From: Phocoena phocoena
Taxonomy: Eukaryota > Chordata > Mammalia > Artiodactyla > Phocoenidae
DNA: 64,000 nucleotides
Assembly: GCF_963924675.1 (NCBI RefSeq)
Contig: NC_089220.1
Span: 161,175,270 to 161,239,269, forward strand
Reading direction: 5' to 3'
The translations under genes were made by a program, and so were the position numbers. Positions 23,920-34,995 of this stretch are shown here, piece by piece. Under the pieces are notes generated by a model, which made no database searches, was not told the DNA's origin, and saw nothing but the letters and a program-made list of their open reading frames with translations. Numbering within the stretch: position 1 is the first letter of the stretch; the number at the start of each line of letters is the position of its first letter.

Positions 23920-24690
23920 ATGCCAAATGTACAACCTTCTTCCTTCCTGTTACAAAGAAAGACATGCTACCTTCTCCATAAAAGAGACTCCGCCTCGCCC
24001 GTCCATTCCCAATCGGAGCTGCTTTCTCAGGGGCCAGAACCCCCTTTATTGTTTATTCTCTCTCCTGCATCCATACCTCTCTTGACTCTCTTCCATCAGC
24101 ATTGAAAGGTGGCAGACACTTCATCTTAAGGAGCAAACACCAAACAGAATCTCTTCTTAACATTATACCCTCTTCCGTCTATGATGCTGTTTCTATTCTC
24201 CCTTCCACAGAAAACCCGAGGAGCCATCGTCCTCCCTACGTCCATTTCTTCACTTTCCACTAACTCCATGAACAGCTGCTACTCCACTCTTCCTTGGAAA
24301 CTATTCTTGCCAGGGTTTTCATCCATGACCTCCTTATTGCGAAATGCAATGGGTGTTTATTTGTCCTCATCTTAAGCCCTCTGCAGTGTTTATCAACGTT
24401 GGCTATTCCTCCTTTTTAAAGCATAACATTCCCTTTAGGTAGACCATATTCTTTTAATTTTTTCCTGCTTCCTCCTACCTCTTAAACTTTCTCCTATACC
24501 TTTCAGTCTGATTTGAAGGCTCATCTTCCCTTGCCCATCCCCCCTTCCATGTTGGTGTTCCATGGGTTAGCCTGCTCTTGGCCCATTTCTTTTCTCACCT
24601 CTACCTCTGGAATCCCATCCGCTCACTGGATTGCCCCAAGGAGAAGTGCCATGTCTGTCTCAAGCAGTGTTTCATCCCCAGAATCCTGAA
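23920..24690 (+). mobile_element. L2 LINE fragment (ORF2 reverse-transcriptase region)
   Basis: A pyrimidine-rich, strongly decayed stretch. 'atgacctccttattgcgaaa', 'tgcaatgggtgtttatttgt', 'cctcatcttaagccctctgc', 'ttggtgttccatgggttagc' and 'ctgctcttggcccatttctt' parallel the L2 (CR1-clade) ORF2 around the codons for a GVPQGS-like reverse-transcriptase motif. Many stops and indels leave no usable frame. It is an old mammalian fossil. Confidence 0.75.
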
Positions 24691-27600
24691 TTTCTTGTTT
24701 ATTGAAGGCCCTGAGGGTGGCTCCCTGGTGGATATAAAGGGGACGTGTGAAAAGGGTAGATGCCCCATCCGTCCTGACCTGTGCTCCTGGGGTAGCTGGC
24801 ACTCAGGAGCTGGTTACTCAATGAGCCAAACAGAGAGAATCACAACCTGGAGGGCCAAAGTGTGGGGTGGCCTTGTCCCAGCTTTGACAGCAATGGCATC
24901 ATGGTCCTGGAAGGTCCGGGGCAGCCCATGCAGGGTATCTGGGCCACCGTCGCAGGTGAAGACCAGCATCGCAGGTCATCCTGCAGAGGGTCAGCTTTTC
25001 CCAGCAACTCTGAGTGGCAGTGAGAATCAAAGGCAATCTGTCCAAAGCCCCCTGAGATTTGTCACACTTCAGGCTCAGGGGTAAAGCTCAAGGGAGATAT
25101 TCGGCTTCCTATTAACACAGGATGTGGGAGATTGAGTCATTACCAGAAAAACACAAAAAAAGGAGACCACGTTTATACTTTGGGCAGGACACACAGTTCA
25201 TAACACCCAGGCTAGGACACCGTGATATTACATTTATTTTTTAATGGTATTTTCCCTGTACCCAGAGCCTCAGCAGAAAGGGAGAAAAAAGAAAATGTGC
25301 TCCCAGTGACAGTCCTGAAAATGAGTAGCAAATTTATCTCTCGCTTGTCTTTCTCCTGGAAATACTCTGGCAAATGTGTGCTCCCCAAGAGCCCTGGAAG
25401 CAGCCAACACTTTGACAGGCTCAGTAAATAATGAGCAAACTCTTTACAGAATATCTTGTCATATGATGGCTCCAGACATGAGACTCGCTATGACTTGAGG
25501 GAAACAACTTGCCAAAAGACCGGCAGTATTAGATCCTGCTTCTACGGAGCCCCTCGTATGTACTTCACTCCCGAGTCTGGCTCAGATGGGGGCTGAAAGA
25601 GAAAGCGGATAGCGTTCCTTCAAGAAAGTGATGGAGCGTGGATGCCTCCAAGAGTTGGCATTCACACGGTACTGTATCCCTCAGGTATAACATCCCCTCC
25701 TCTCTCTGTCTCAGGGGGCACACATCTTCTTGCCAAAAAAACCCCCGATTTCACCCAAAAAGCAACCCCTAAGATCAGTCACCATCCTCAACCTCAGCAG
25801 AATCGGCAACTCTGAGAATTGCCTTTGCCTTCCAGCCCTTCCTTCTTCCTTTTCTCAAACTGTCCCTAAATAATTCTGACCCCTGGCTGTGGAGGCGCCC
25901 AGCTGCAGCCCCTCACCAACAAGCCTGCATCCAGACTCACCCTGAATGCTGCCCACTTTGGTCACTTTTCCCCAGGAATTAAGACCTTGCTGTGCAGACT
26001 TGTTAATGTGTGTTAACCTAAAAGTATTTTTATCTTTAAAACATCTTTCACAGACAAGTTTATTCTAAAGCTTTGAGATATGGATCAGTGACTTGAAAAT
26101 GAGAGGTAGAGAAAAAGGGCTCCTTTGGGAAGCTGGAGAAGCCCTGATCCTCCTCAAGATGAACTGGTACTGCAAAGATGGCGGCCTCTTTCCTTCACTG
26201 GTAACCCCCCAAGGTAATCAGCATCAGATTAGCTCACAAATCAAGATAAGGAGGGCTCATTAGAACTCACTGGACTTTCAAGTCAGACAGCCAGCTGCCT
26301 CCTGAATTATTCACAGACAGTTCTGACTCAACGCAACCCTGTCTGTATTCATTGTCTACACACGCACACACACAGAAGTAAACACCCACTTCTCCCACCC
26401 ACCCCTGCAACTTCTTCCTGCCCTTAGGCACCATTTGAGGAAAGATGGGAGAGAAAGAGATCACTAAGATGAGAGAAAAATCCCTCAGTGTAAATCTGTA
26501 CTTGGAAATACAAAATATGTCCTAGAGAAAGATTATTTTTAACCAAAAGAGGCTGAATTACCTTTAATTGAGTTGTGTTGTCGCCCTCAGTAAGAATGAG
26601 GTCAATTATAAGAAAGAAGACTTTTTCCCTCCACCTTTTTTTTCAAAAAGGATTTAAAGAAAAAGTATCAAATACAGGGTAACGGAAACTAAAATAGGGA
26701 AGAATAGAAGAAAGGAAATGAGGCGAGTCATATAAATGGAACCAAGGATGATGGCAATGTGCATTCCATGATGAATTCTTCACTGCACTGTTGGGCTGCA
26801 AGGCAGATGCTGTGTTCTCCAGCAGCTAAGGACAAAGGGTAATTCACAGTGTCCATGACATTAAAAACAAACCGCTGCTGAGGGGAAGTACAACTTTCTC
26901 CCCAGGAAGTAGGAGGGCCCCTGCTAAGTAGGACAGCACTCTCGCAGCAGACATCGCGCATCACAAGTTTCACGGGGCTGCATCCTACAGCAGCCTCCCC
27001 TCCTAGTCCCCTCCATCTAGGCTACGGCATTGCAGCAAAATGCCCCTCAGAAGAAGCAGCTCTCCAGGGGCCGCTCAGTGTAACACAAGCCTTCAGGTTC
27101 CGACGAATCCTGCTTGATCCAGGCTGTGAGCTATCTGAGGAAAGCTATGCGCATGGCACACTTTGCTCCACTGACTTTCTCATCAATATTGGGCAATAAT
27201 AACCACTCTCTGGCAGATATGTAGTTATCAGCATGCTCTCGTCCTCATCACAAAGGAGCTGGACATTCATGGATATCCTTTTGTGCATGAAAAATGGGAG
27301 ACCATGGTCCCAAAGTTCTAGTAAAATAGTATGAACACAGTTTATAAAATAGGTGGAATCAGATGATCACTTCAGGCAAACTAGTCACGTCAAAAGAATT
27401 TCTTATTCTGCGCAAGACTCTCTCTTGTGTACCCTCCAAAATGAATTACTTGGAAATATGACCCAAGGAAGAAAATGAGGTTACTTTCTGTGGCAGAGTT
27501 ACGGGTGGACCAGATAAAAAGTGGGTCACACCCGTCAAATGGAGTAGCTTTAATTTTTGAATTTTTCTGATAATATCAAATGCTATGGTCATCACAGCTA

Positions 27601-27899
27601 TTCAGTTTCTCCTCCTTCTGTGCAAACAGGAGGACCACACTCCCCTGTCTCCTTGGAAGTTGGGCATGGCCACATGACTTGCTTTGGCCAATGAGATATG
27701 AGCAGGAGACTGAAGAGCCAGTGAGTAATTCTCCACTACCCCTTTCCCTGCTTGGCAATCAGTGAAGAATAGAGACGGAGCTTTCTTCAGCCAGAATCTC
27801 TGTGTGAGGTCCAGATAGAGTAGGCTTTAAGTGACTGACCTATTCTGCCTCTCTAGCTCACCAACGCAGGGCTGCATATACACACAGCACACGCTCTCT
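24691..27899. other. Mostly unique sequence, no recognised gene
   Basis: No gene is recognised in 3.2 kb. The 168-codon forward frame at 24578-25084 starts inside the L2 fossil and has no domain, so I treat it as chance. A short CA-rich stretch lies near 26355-26375. The stretch 27640-27770 ('ggccacatgacttgctttgg', 'ccaatgagatatgagcagga') reads like a dispersed mammalian repeat whose family I cannot name. Confidence 0.5.
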
Positions 27900-28280
27900 T
27901 ATTTGGCAGCCTCTGTGTGTGCTAAACTCTCAGTCCAGGATGTCTTCTGCTGTCCTATCCTTTCAATGTTCACATAGGTAACTCTCTCTGATAAGGCCCA
28001 ACTCAGATTGCCTCTTCCAGAAGGCACTCCCAAACACCATCCCATCCTGGGGCTGCATGAGAAACACACTTCTTGTGCCTCCAGAGCATCCTGCACATTG
28101 CTCTAATGTTGCCGATCAAATTGAAATGATCTGACCCTCCCTCATTTGGTTTTGAGCTCCCTGAATTGAAGTAGAGACTAACCTATTCAGAATCTTTGTA
28201 ATCTCAGGTCCCAACTCAGTACCTAGCCCATAGTATGTGCTCAATAAATGTCTGTTGGGTGAATGAATGACTGACTTTAT
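27900..28280 (+). mobile_element. L2 LINE 3' end
   Basis: Decayed 3' part of L2: 'ttgcctcttccagaaggcac', 'gagctccctgaattgaagta', 'cagtacctagcccatagtat' and 'gtgctcaataaatgtctgtt' with a gaatga-type tail are in consensus order. Confidence 0.88.
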
Positions 28281-28589
28281 GCATGAGTGAATGGAAATGA
28301 CTATGTGTTGAAGCGAAGGAGAGAAGTCCTTTCCCCAAAGGCCATGCTAAGAACTCAAGAGATTTTATTTCTTCTAGTTATTTCTATTAGTATATGATGA
28401 CCACTCACTAAGTATTTAAGGAATGAATATCAGATTAAAGCCTTTTTTGTTGTTGTTCTCATGTCAAAATTTACCACCCATTTCAGAAAAGAGACTTTAC
28501 TGTGGGAAATTTGTTATTTAGGCTCTCCAAGTTTTGCATACCAATACTAGTGAATTCTAGTGACATCCTGGGGGCTTGTTCAGTGTGGT
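28281..28589. other. Unique spacer
   Basis: About 300 bases of AT-rich sequence between L2 and a partial MIR. Nothing is recognised. Confidence 0.5.
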
Positions 28590-28670
28590 GACACTGGACA
28601 AACCAATTAACCTCTTGCTTTGTTCATCTGTTAAATAAGAAAACATATCCACATACAGGTGGTCCTCTCA
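28590..28670 (+). mobile_element. Partial MIR SINE
   Basis: 'ggacaaaccaattaacctct' followed by 'gttcatctgttaaataagaa' matches the central sense part of MIR. Ends are not recognisable. Confidence 0.5.
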
Positions 28671-29649
28671 GTCTTTAAGTACCTCCGTGTACTGAAAATT
28701 TATGCCAGACAAAATTTTAATTTTACAGACACAAAGTAGTTGGTCAAGTAGCCTTTTGAAGTTGAGCAAGGGAACAAAATCCTGGAATAAAGTAGAGATT
28801 GCATACATGTTATACCTTCAACCTACTGATAAAAATAATGCTGGGCATTCTCATAAAACAACTGGTATACCAGCATTCTCCCCTCTGCTTGTGAAGGTCA
28901 AGTTCAGGGTGTGAATGGTGTCCCTCCTGTTATATTAACATGTTCAGACATTGGACTGGCATTTCGGGCTGGTTTATGAATGAACTGAAAAAGGGCAGGA
29001 CTTTAGTTCTTTACCTTCATTGTTGCACTGTTTATACAACAAACAACCATGCGTGGTTTCCCTATTCATGTTGCTTAGTGACAAGAGCATTCTCTCCTTC
29101 CAATAAAATATATTAAAAAGGAAAAAAAAGAAAAAAAAGCTAGGTCAAGCTTTCTCAGAGTCTCAGGAAATGAGAAACCACAAGCAAAACAAAACAATTT
29201 AAGCTCTTTCTAAGGGTAATATGAACTTTACTTTTTCTGATAGAACTTTTTTGGGGAGGGTGAGGGCTGGGGGATGTTGCACATTTTATATTCTAATTTG
29301 GATAAATATAGTAGCTGTGCAAACAAGTTCTAGCCACTGAAACCTGCCCTACTGCAGTCACCCTAGGGAGGGTGAGTAAAGGAAAATAAATGTTGAACTT
29401 TCTCTCAAGATGAAATTCTGCATTCTAAACTAGCCGAATAGAGAAATCCAGCCAGAAGGAGGACCACGGGGTCACAGGTATTCAGGACCACGAATCACAA
29501 TCAGGAAGCAAATGCTAAGAGAGTCCACCCCTGGAAGAATGAGCTCATTGTCACACCGGGGTGCCCTCTGTGAGAGCAAGATTAAACTTCCCTGGCACCA
29601 ACGTTCCCCAGCTAGACGCTACGGAGAATAACAATGCTACCTGGCATGG
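28671..29649. other. Unique sequence, no recognised gene
   Basis: No gene or repeat family is seen. There is an A-rich stretch around 29110-29140 and a short forward frame (28702-28914, 70 codons) without motif. Confidence 0.5.
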
Positions 29650-29790
29650 AAGGAGGACTTGATGCTTATTCACAGTGACAAAGGACTCAGCTGGTGGTTC
29701 GCATTTTTCTGCATCATTGTTTTATAGATGAGCTAACAGATTCCCTAGGCGGTCCCAGAGTCTGACACAGCAGGACTGGACTCCTGGGCA
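29650..29790 (-). mobile_element. MIR SINE fragment (antisense)
   Basis: 'tgttttatagatgagctaac', 'ggtcccagagtctgacacag' and 'caggactggactcctgggc' follow the reverse-complement MIR core and head. Divergent. Confidence 0.6.
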
Positions 29791-29944
29791 CGGGCCTAGA
29801 CTCCTGGCCATGCACACACATAGGAGGCTAATCAGATCCTGTACCCTGGAAAAAGCCTAGAGCAGCTGGCTGAGCCCTCACCCACCCCTTCTCGTAGTAG
29901 TTCAGCAATGTGAAGTCAACCACCCAAAATTTTTGTGTGTGTGT

Positions 29945-30134
29945 GGTACGCGGGCCTCTCACTGTCGTGGCCTCTCCCGTTGTGGAGCACAGGCTCCGGA
30001 CGCGCAGGCTCAGCGGCCATGGCTCACGGGCCCAGCCGCTCCGCGGCATGTGGGATCTTCCCGGACCGGGGCACGAACCCACGTCCCCTGCATCGGCAGG
30101 CGGACTCTCAACCACTGCGCCACCAGGGAAGCCC
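29945..30134 (-). mobile_element. CHR-type SINE, short form (antisense) with GT-repeat tail
   Basis: Complete short SINE on the minus strand from 'gggcttccctggtggcgcag' to 'cccgcgtacc'. The expected T run on the plus-strand left side is only five bases and is followed by (gt)n at 29935-29944, so the tail has been replaced by or converted to a dinucleotide repeat. I could not find a convincing TSD. The body is very close to the copies at 13224 and 59515, so it is young despite the odd tail. Confidence 0.96.
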
Positions 30135-31680
30135 AAGAAATGTACTTTTGAAAAGATACAAATTCCATGTCAGGAGACTGAGATTCAAAAAAAAAAAAGA
30201 GAAGGGGGTGGCTATTAGCAGAGAAGAAAAAGCACAATTAGTTTAGGAGGAAAGGTTTCATTTTTGTTCAAAGACAATGATTTATGTTTAACATAACGTA
30301 ACAAATAGGTTGTCTGCAGCCGGCAGTGGACGGTGCCCCACGTTTCCCCAGCTACTTCCTGGGAAAATGGATTGCATAGGGTTGGTACACTGTAAATACA
30401 GGTGAATTACAGTGTGGATAACTTGGCTTTCATTAGGGCCCAGGAGTGAATGAGATGGGTAACTCTGCCTTTTTAGTTCCAAACCAAATCTCTTAGCACC
30501 ATGAGCCCCACTATAGCACTTATTTGAAAGCCAATCAGAATCAACCTCATAGCTGCCTTTTATTCCGTGAGCTAGAATTCCCTGTGTTGCCTCCGGCCAG
30601 TCATCTCAACTCACCAGTTTATTCTATGTGCCTAGCACGTAGCATTCAGTGCTAAACCTACAGATAGGGAAATGTACGTCCATCACTGATCCATCATTGT
30701 GGATGATGGTCCATTATATAAAATTCCCATTTAGATTTTCCGTGTAAAAGGGGGAGGTAAGTGGTGATGCAAAAGTAATTTGCAAGGGAATATTCTTCTA
30801 TTCAGAATTGTTCAGGCAGATCAGAATTTCTCTGCTTTTGCAAGAAAAAGATTTGTTATGCTCTTTGATTCGTCTTATCATTAGATAAATCCTCTCTTCT
30901 TTCTTTCTTACTTCAAAATGGCCCCAATCCCTACTTTCACCCTGATCTGTTTTAAGTCATAGACTATTAACCTAACAGAGTAACATTTGAAATGCATCTG
31001 TAATGTATGAAGGAAGCATTCAGAAATATAAATATTCTAAATAAAAGTGTCAAGCTCCTAGTAAAAATAAGATAGATTTAGTTTTCTTTTGTATATCTGT
31101 AGCATCATTTGTTTCCCCCATTAAAATTCTTGTGCGGAATACCAATATTCATGGTTTTTCCCCTACCAGAAAACATTAGCCTAATTCCTCCACTTAAAAT
31201 GATTTAACTTCCCAGCAGATGTCCTAAACAGGCTTGGGGTATGTTCAGAGGCTCTCAGCAAATTAGCTATAGTCATGTCCTAGGATGAGTAGACCCTTTG
31301 AATGCCTAAAGCAGATGATTTAAGAGAAAGAACAGAAGCAGACCAGCCCTAGAATAATAATTTTGAAAACCATCTCCAAGCATTTGTGATACAACAAAAT
31401 CTTGATTTAAGGAATGGCTTATTATTTCACAGATGCAGATATGCCAAAGGTCACACCACGTCTCTAAAAAAAACTGCATGCGGCAAAGGCTGAATAAAAT
31501 ACACTTTGGCCATGAGGAGTATGTTAATGCCATTTCTCAGACTCCGTTCAAAAGAGGTTCCACTATTTATCCTTATTCAATAGTAGGGCCTGGTGCCCTG
31601 GGCCTCCATTCACACGCTAGAAGGAATACGTGTCCTCCCATGACTTTTAAGTTGTCAGGGGACGACTGTACTATATAATA
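30135..31680. other. Unique sequence, no recognised gene
   Basis: 1.5 kb without a gene or recognised repeat. A word 'gatgcaaaagtaattt' at about 30766 recalls a mariner miniature element end but has no partner end nearby. Confidence 0.5.
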
Positions 31681-31696
31681 AAAAAGCTATTGAGAG

Positions 31697-32030
31697 GGAC
31701 TTCCCTGGTGGCACAGTGGTTGAGAATCCGCCTGACAGTGCAGGGGACACGGGTTCGATCCCTCATCCAGGAAGATCCCACATGCCGTGGAGCAGCTAAG
31801 CCCGTGCGCCACAACTACTGACCCTGCGCTCTAGAGCCTGCACACTGCAACTACTGAGCCCACGAGCCACAACTACTAAAGCCCTGTGCCTAGAGCTCGT
31901 GCTCCGCAACAAGAGAATCCACCGCAAAGAGAAGCCCGTGCACCGCAGCGAAGAGTAGCCCCCGCTCGCTCGCTGCAACTAGAGAAAGCCCAGGCGCAGC
32001 AATGAAGACCCGATACAGACAAAAAAAAAA
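31697..32030 (+). mobile_element. CHR-type SINE, long form
   Basis: Full-length long form of about 334 bases: 'ggacttccctggtggcacag' head, tRNA-like promoter, then 'caactactga' modules and 'aatgaagacccgatacagac' before the A tail. The 16-base TSD 'aaaaagctattgagag' at 31681-31696 and 32031-32046 is exact, though A residues at its start overlap the tail. Confidence 0.97.
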
Positions 32031-33419
32031 AAAAAGCTATTGAGAGAAGCCAAGCATATCTATAAACTAAGTTCTGTGCTGAAATCAAATAAAACTTATA
32101 GTGGTACTTTGGGGTGCATACGTCATTATTACACATCACAGTAATTAAGAATAAAATCGGTGAGTCTACGCAAATGACTTTAATCAGTCGTACTTTCATA
32201 CAGTCGATCAGTAGGAAGGAGGTCTGGCTGCTGGTGACAGAGAATCCAGGATAACAGAGGTATAAAAATGATTGACATTTATTTTTCTCATTCCGGCTGG
32301 AAGGTGTAACTCTCCTTTCAAACACCACACTAAAGGTCCCTGCAGGGCTGGGATGGTCATTTCGAAGCTTCTGAAATCAATCCATATCCTTTAGAGGAGA
32401 ATTTGATCCCTGGTTTGCTAGAACCGGCCTGTTTTAGGAACAAAAATGCCGCTTCCTGGGGGGAACAGACGGGGACCTGTTATCATAGGTCACTGGAGGC
32501 CTTTCCCCAGCAAAGGCAGAAAACAAGTCTGGCCGAGGGACTTCACCAAAGTTCCACCCGCCTTGGGGAGTTGCCCCCTGACCTGCCCTGGCCCAGGCTT
32601 GGTGACAGCTCTGGTCAACAAGGCCAGGCCCTGCAGCCCATCCTGTCTCCTGCGTCACCTGCCCCAATTCCATAGATGCTTGTCAAACACTCCTTCAAAT
32701 TCAGGCAACGTCCAGCTCCACCTCACACAGCACCCGGTTCCTAAGGATTCTGGTTCACCAGGGACAGGATTTGCCGTATGTTAAGCCCAGTTTTCTCTTC
32801 CTCCCTCTTCCATGGGAACTTAGGTCACCATTAACTGAAGAGGAGAAAGAGGCCATGGCAAAACCCCAAGTCCTCAACATCCATAGTATTTGTAAAATAT
32901 TGTGGATGAACATGAAGTGATTTAGAAAGAGGTTCACAATAGGTTAAGTGAAAACAATGAGTTCCACAGAACAACGTGAACAGTATGGTCCTAGTCTATA
33001 AAAACGTATGAATATTCACTTCTTTAATTGACATTGATAGGAAAACAAGGCTGGAAAAATATGCACCAAAATGTGAACAGTTATTACCTCCAGGTGGTGG
33101 AACTGGGGCAAAGAAGCTGTGATGGAGAAGAGGAGACCTATTCAAAAGTTATTATGAAGGCAGAATGTGAGGACTTGGTGGTAGATTTGATGCAGAGGGT
33201 AAGGAAGAAGCGCAGCAGGCGATGACAGTCAGCCTGGATGCATGGGGAGAAGCAATGCAGCTGAGAAAAACAAGGAATTCAGAGGGAGGGGAACACGACG
33301 TCTCTTTGAGACGCGACATTAGCAGCCAAGATTCCCAGCAGATCATCAGCAACACAGAACTAGCGCTCAAGGGATGGAGAGGGCTAGAAAGTCATCCATG
33401 AGCAAGAGTTGAAGCCCTA

Positions 33420-33625
33420 GGGGGAGCGGGGGGGGTGCAGAGAGGCATGAAAAACAAAAGAAGAAAGTCAAAGGCAGAAGGTTGAGAAACACCCACACTC
33501 ACACTCGAAGGGGAAGAGGAAGAGAAGACAGAAATTAGGTGACAGGTAGGATAGGAGCATGGAAAAGCTGGGGAAGCCAGGGTAAAACAAGTAAAGGGAA
33601 GACAGAGAGGGAAGGGAAGAAAGTT
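33420..33625 (+). repeat. Imperfect purine-rich tract
   Basis: Mostly G and A on the plus strand, in gaag- and ggga-type words without a fixed period. Low complexity, with no function assigned. Confidence 0.55.
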
Positions 33626-33859
33626 CCACCTCATCTGGGGCTGTCGGGCTGGCCTCTCACTCTCTGGGCTGGGCAGAGTTTACAGCTGATTTCTGTGGGG
33701 TCTTCGTGGTTCTTCATAGATGCCTCTTGTACTGGGGATCTTTGACCTGCAGTAAAGACAAGCCTGGAACATTCCTTTCCTTTAACCTTTCCTCTAACTT
33801 CACAGAGGTAAGAAACCAGAGTTAGGGGGCAGGTGGACCAAAGCACAGGTTGGAGAAAA

Positions 33860-34100
33860 ACTTCGAAGTCAGCTACAAATAATCAGCCACAGCAGCTATG
33901 AGAGAGATGCAGCTGTAACCTTGAATGAAGAAAGTTTTGGCTATTAATCTAAATTAGACATCTTAATTGCTGATTAGAAGACCTTTTATTACCTGAAGGT
34001 GGCCATAAAATTCATGGTCATCCAGGAGCAAGAGACCAATTAGCTCCACAGAACAAAGGGAGACAAAAATACAATTGCTTAATAATTACACCCTGGAACC
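33860..34100. promoter_or_regulatory. Candidate enhancer-like block (homeodomain/SOX motifs)
   Basis: Repeat-free AT-rich block with closely spaced TAAT/ATTA cores: 'ctattaatct', 'aaattagaca', 'cttaattgc', 'tgattag', 'ccaattag' and 'cttaataattac'. An 'aacaaagg' SOX/TCF-type site lies near 34052. Such clustering is typical of developmental conserved non-coding elements, but conservation cannot be judged from one sequence and AT-rich DNA produces such words by chance. Confidence 0.3.
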
Positions 34101-34424
34101 GCACTTCTTCAACCTAACGGTTACACGGGCACGGAGCTACTGGGACCACCGACTTTCCCTTAGATAGCAAGCAGGATGTTGAACAGAACGTTTTCTGTTG
34201 CCTGGGAATTGCAGCTAAACACTGAAGTTGAAAATAGCAGTGCTAGGTGCCCCTGTTCTAAAGAGAGCTGACCCCAGTGGCAGCCAGGTGTTTCTCCGGG
34301 GCTGCTTGACTCTGCTACCACCAACCCACCAGCTGTTTCCAGTGTGGTGCAAAACAACTCCTGTACTTGGAACCGGGAGTTGCTGGCTTCGTGAAGAGCA
34401 CTGGACTATCTTCGCTCTCTTCTC

Positions 34425-34995
34425 CGCGATTCATTTTCTCTTGCTTTGTAACAGATCACCGCAAACATAGTGGCTTAAAAACACAGCAGTTCATGAGCTC
34501 TGTAGGTCAGAAGCCCAGGCACGGTTCTCTGTTCAGGGTCTCACAGGCTGAAATCTAGGTGTCCAGCTGGCTGTGATCTCACCTGATGCTCTGGGTTCTC
34601 TTAGCTCACCTGGCTGTGGCAGAACTCAGCTCCTTGCAGCTGTAGGACTGATGTCCCTGTTTCCTTACTGAGTGTCAGTGAAGCCTGCTCCGAGAGGCCA
34701 CACACCTGCCTCACCGTGTGGCCCCCACCATCTTCAAAGCCAGCAGCAGAGCCCCCATGTCCAGTCCCTCTCACATATCAAGTCTGTTTCCAAAAAGAGC
34801 CCAGTCCCATCTAAGAACTCCCCTGATTAGGTCAGGCCCACCTCAATAGTCTCCCTTTCTTAAAGGCAACTCTACTGTAGAACGTGACCTCATCATGGGG
34901 GTAAAGCATCATATTCACAGTCCTGGGCATGATGCATGATGTACCCCCAGGGGCAGGGATCTTGGGGCTGTCCTACATGTAGATCTGCCTCCAAA
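34425..34995 (-). mobile_element. MLT1-type (ERVL-MaLR) LTR, antisense, decayed
   Basis: The plus strand reads 'tttgtaacagatcaccgcaa', 'catagtggcttaaaaacaca', then 'cttcaaagccagcagcagag' and 'catatca' style internal words, matching the reverse complement of the 3' part of MaLR-type LTRs. The boundaries are blurred and no internal retroviral sequence adjoins it. Confidence 0.72.

Larger units (their letters stand above)
32047..34424. other. Unique sequence, no recognised gene
   Basis: No gene is recognised. A GC-richer patch at 32403-32784 has overlapping frames on both strands up to 112 codons with no motif. A purine-rich stretch lies at 33420-33625. The block 33860-34100 is rich in homeodomain-type motifs and is listed separately. 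Confidence 0.5.

Noticed and set aside
24578..25084. 168-codon forward frame
   Set aside because: It begins in an L2 fossil and continues into unrelated sequence. Amino-acid content is not typical of a conserved protein and no splice sites frame it.
30755..30785. Word resembling a mariner miniature element ('gatgcaaaagtaattt')
   Set aside because: No second terminal repeat or internal similarity nearby; a 16-base resemblance is not enough.
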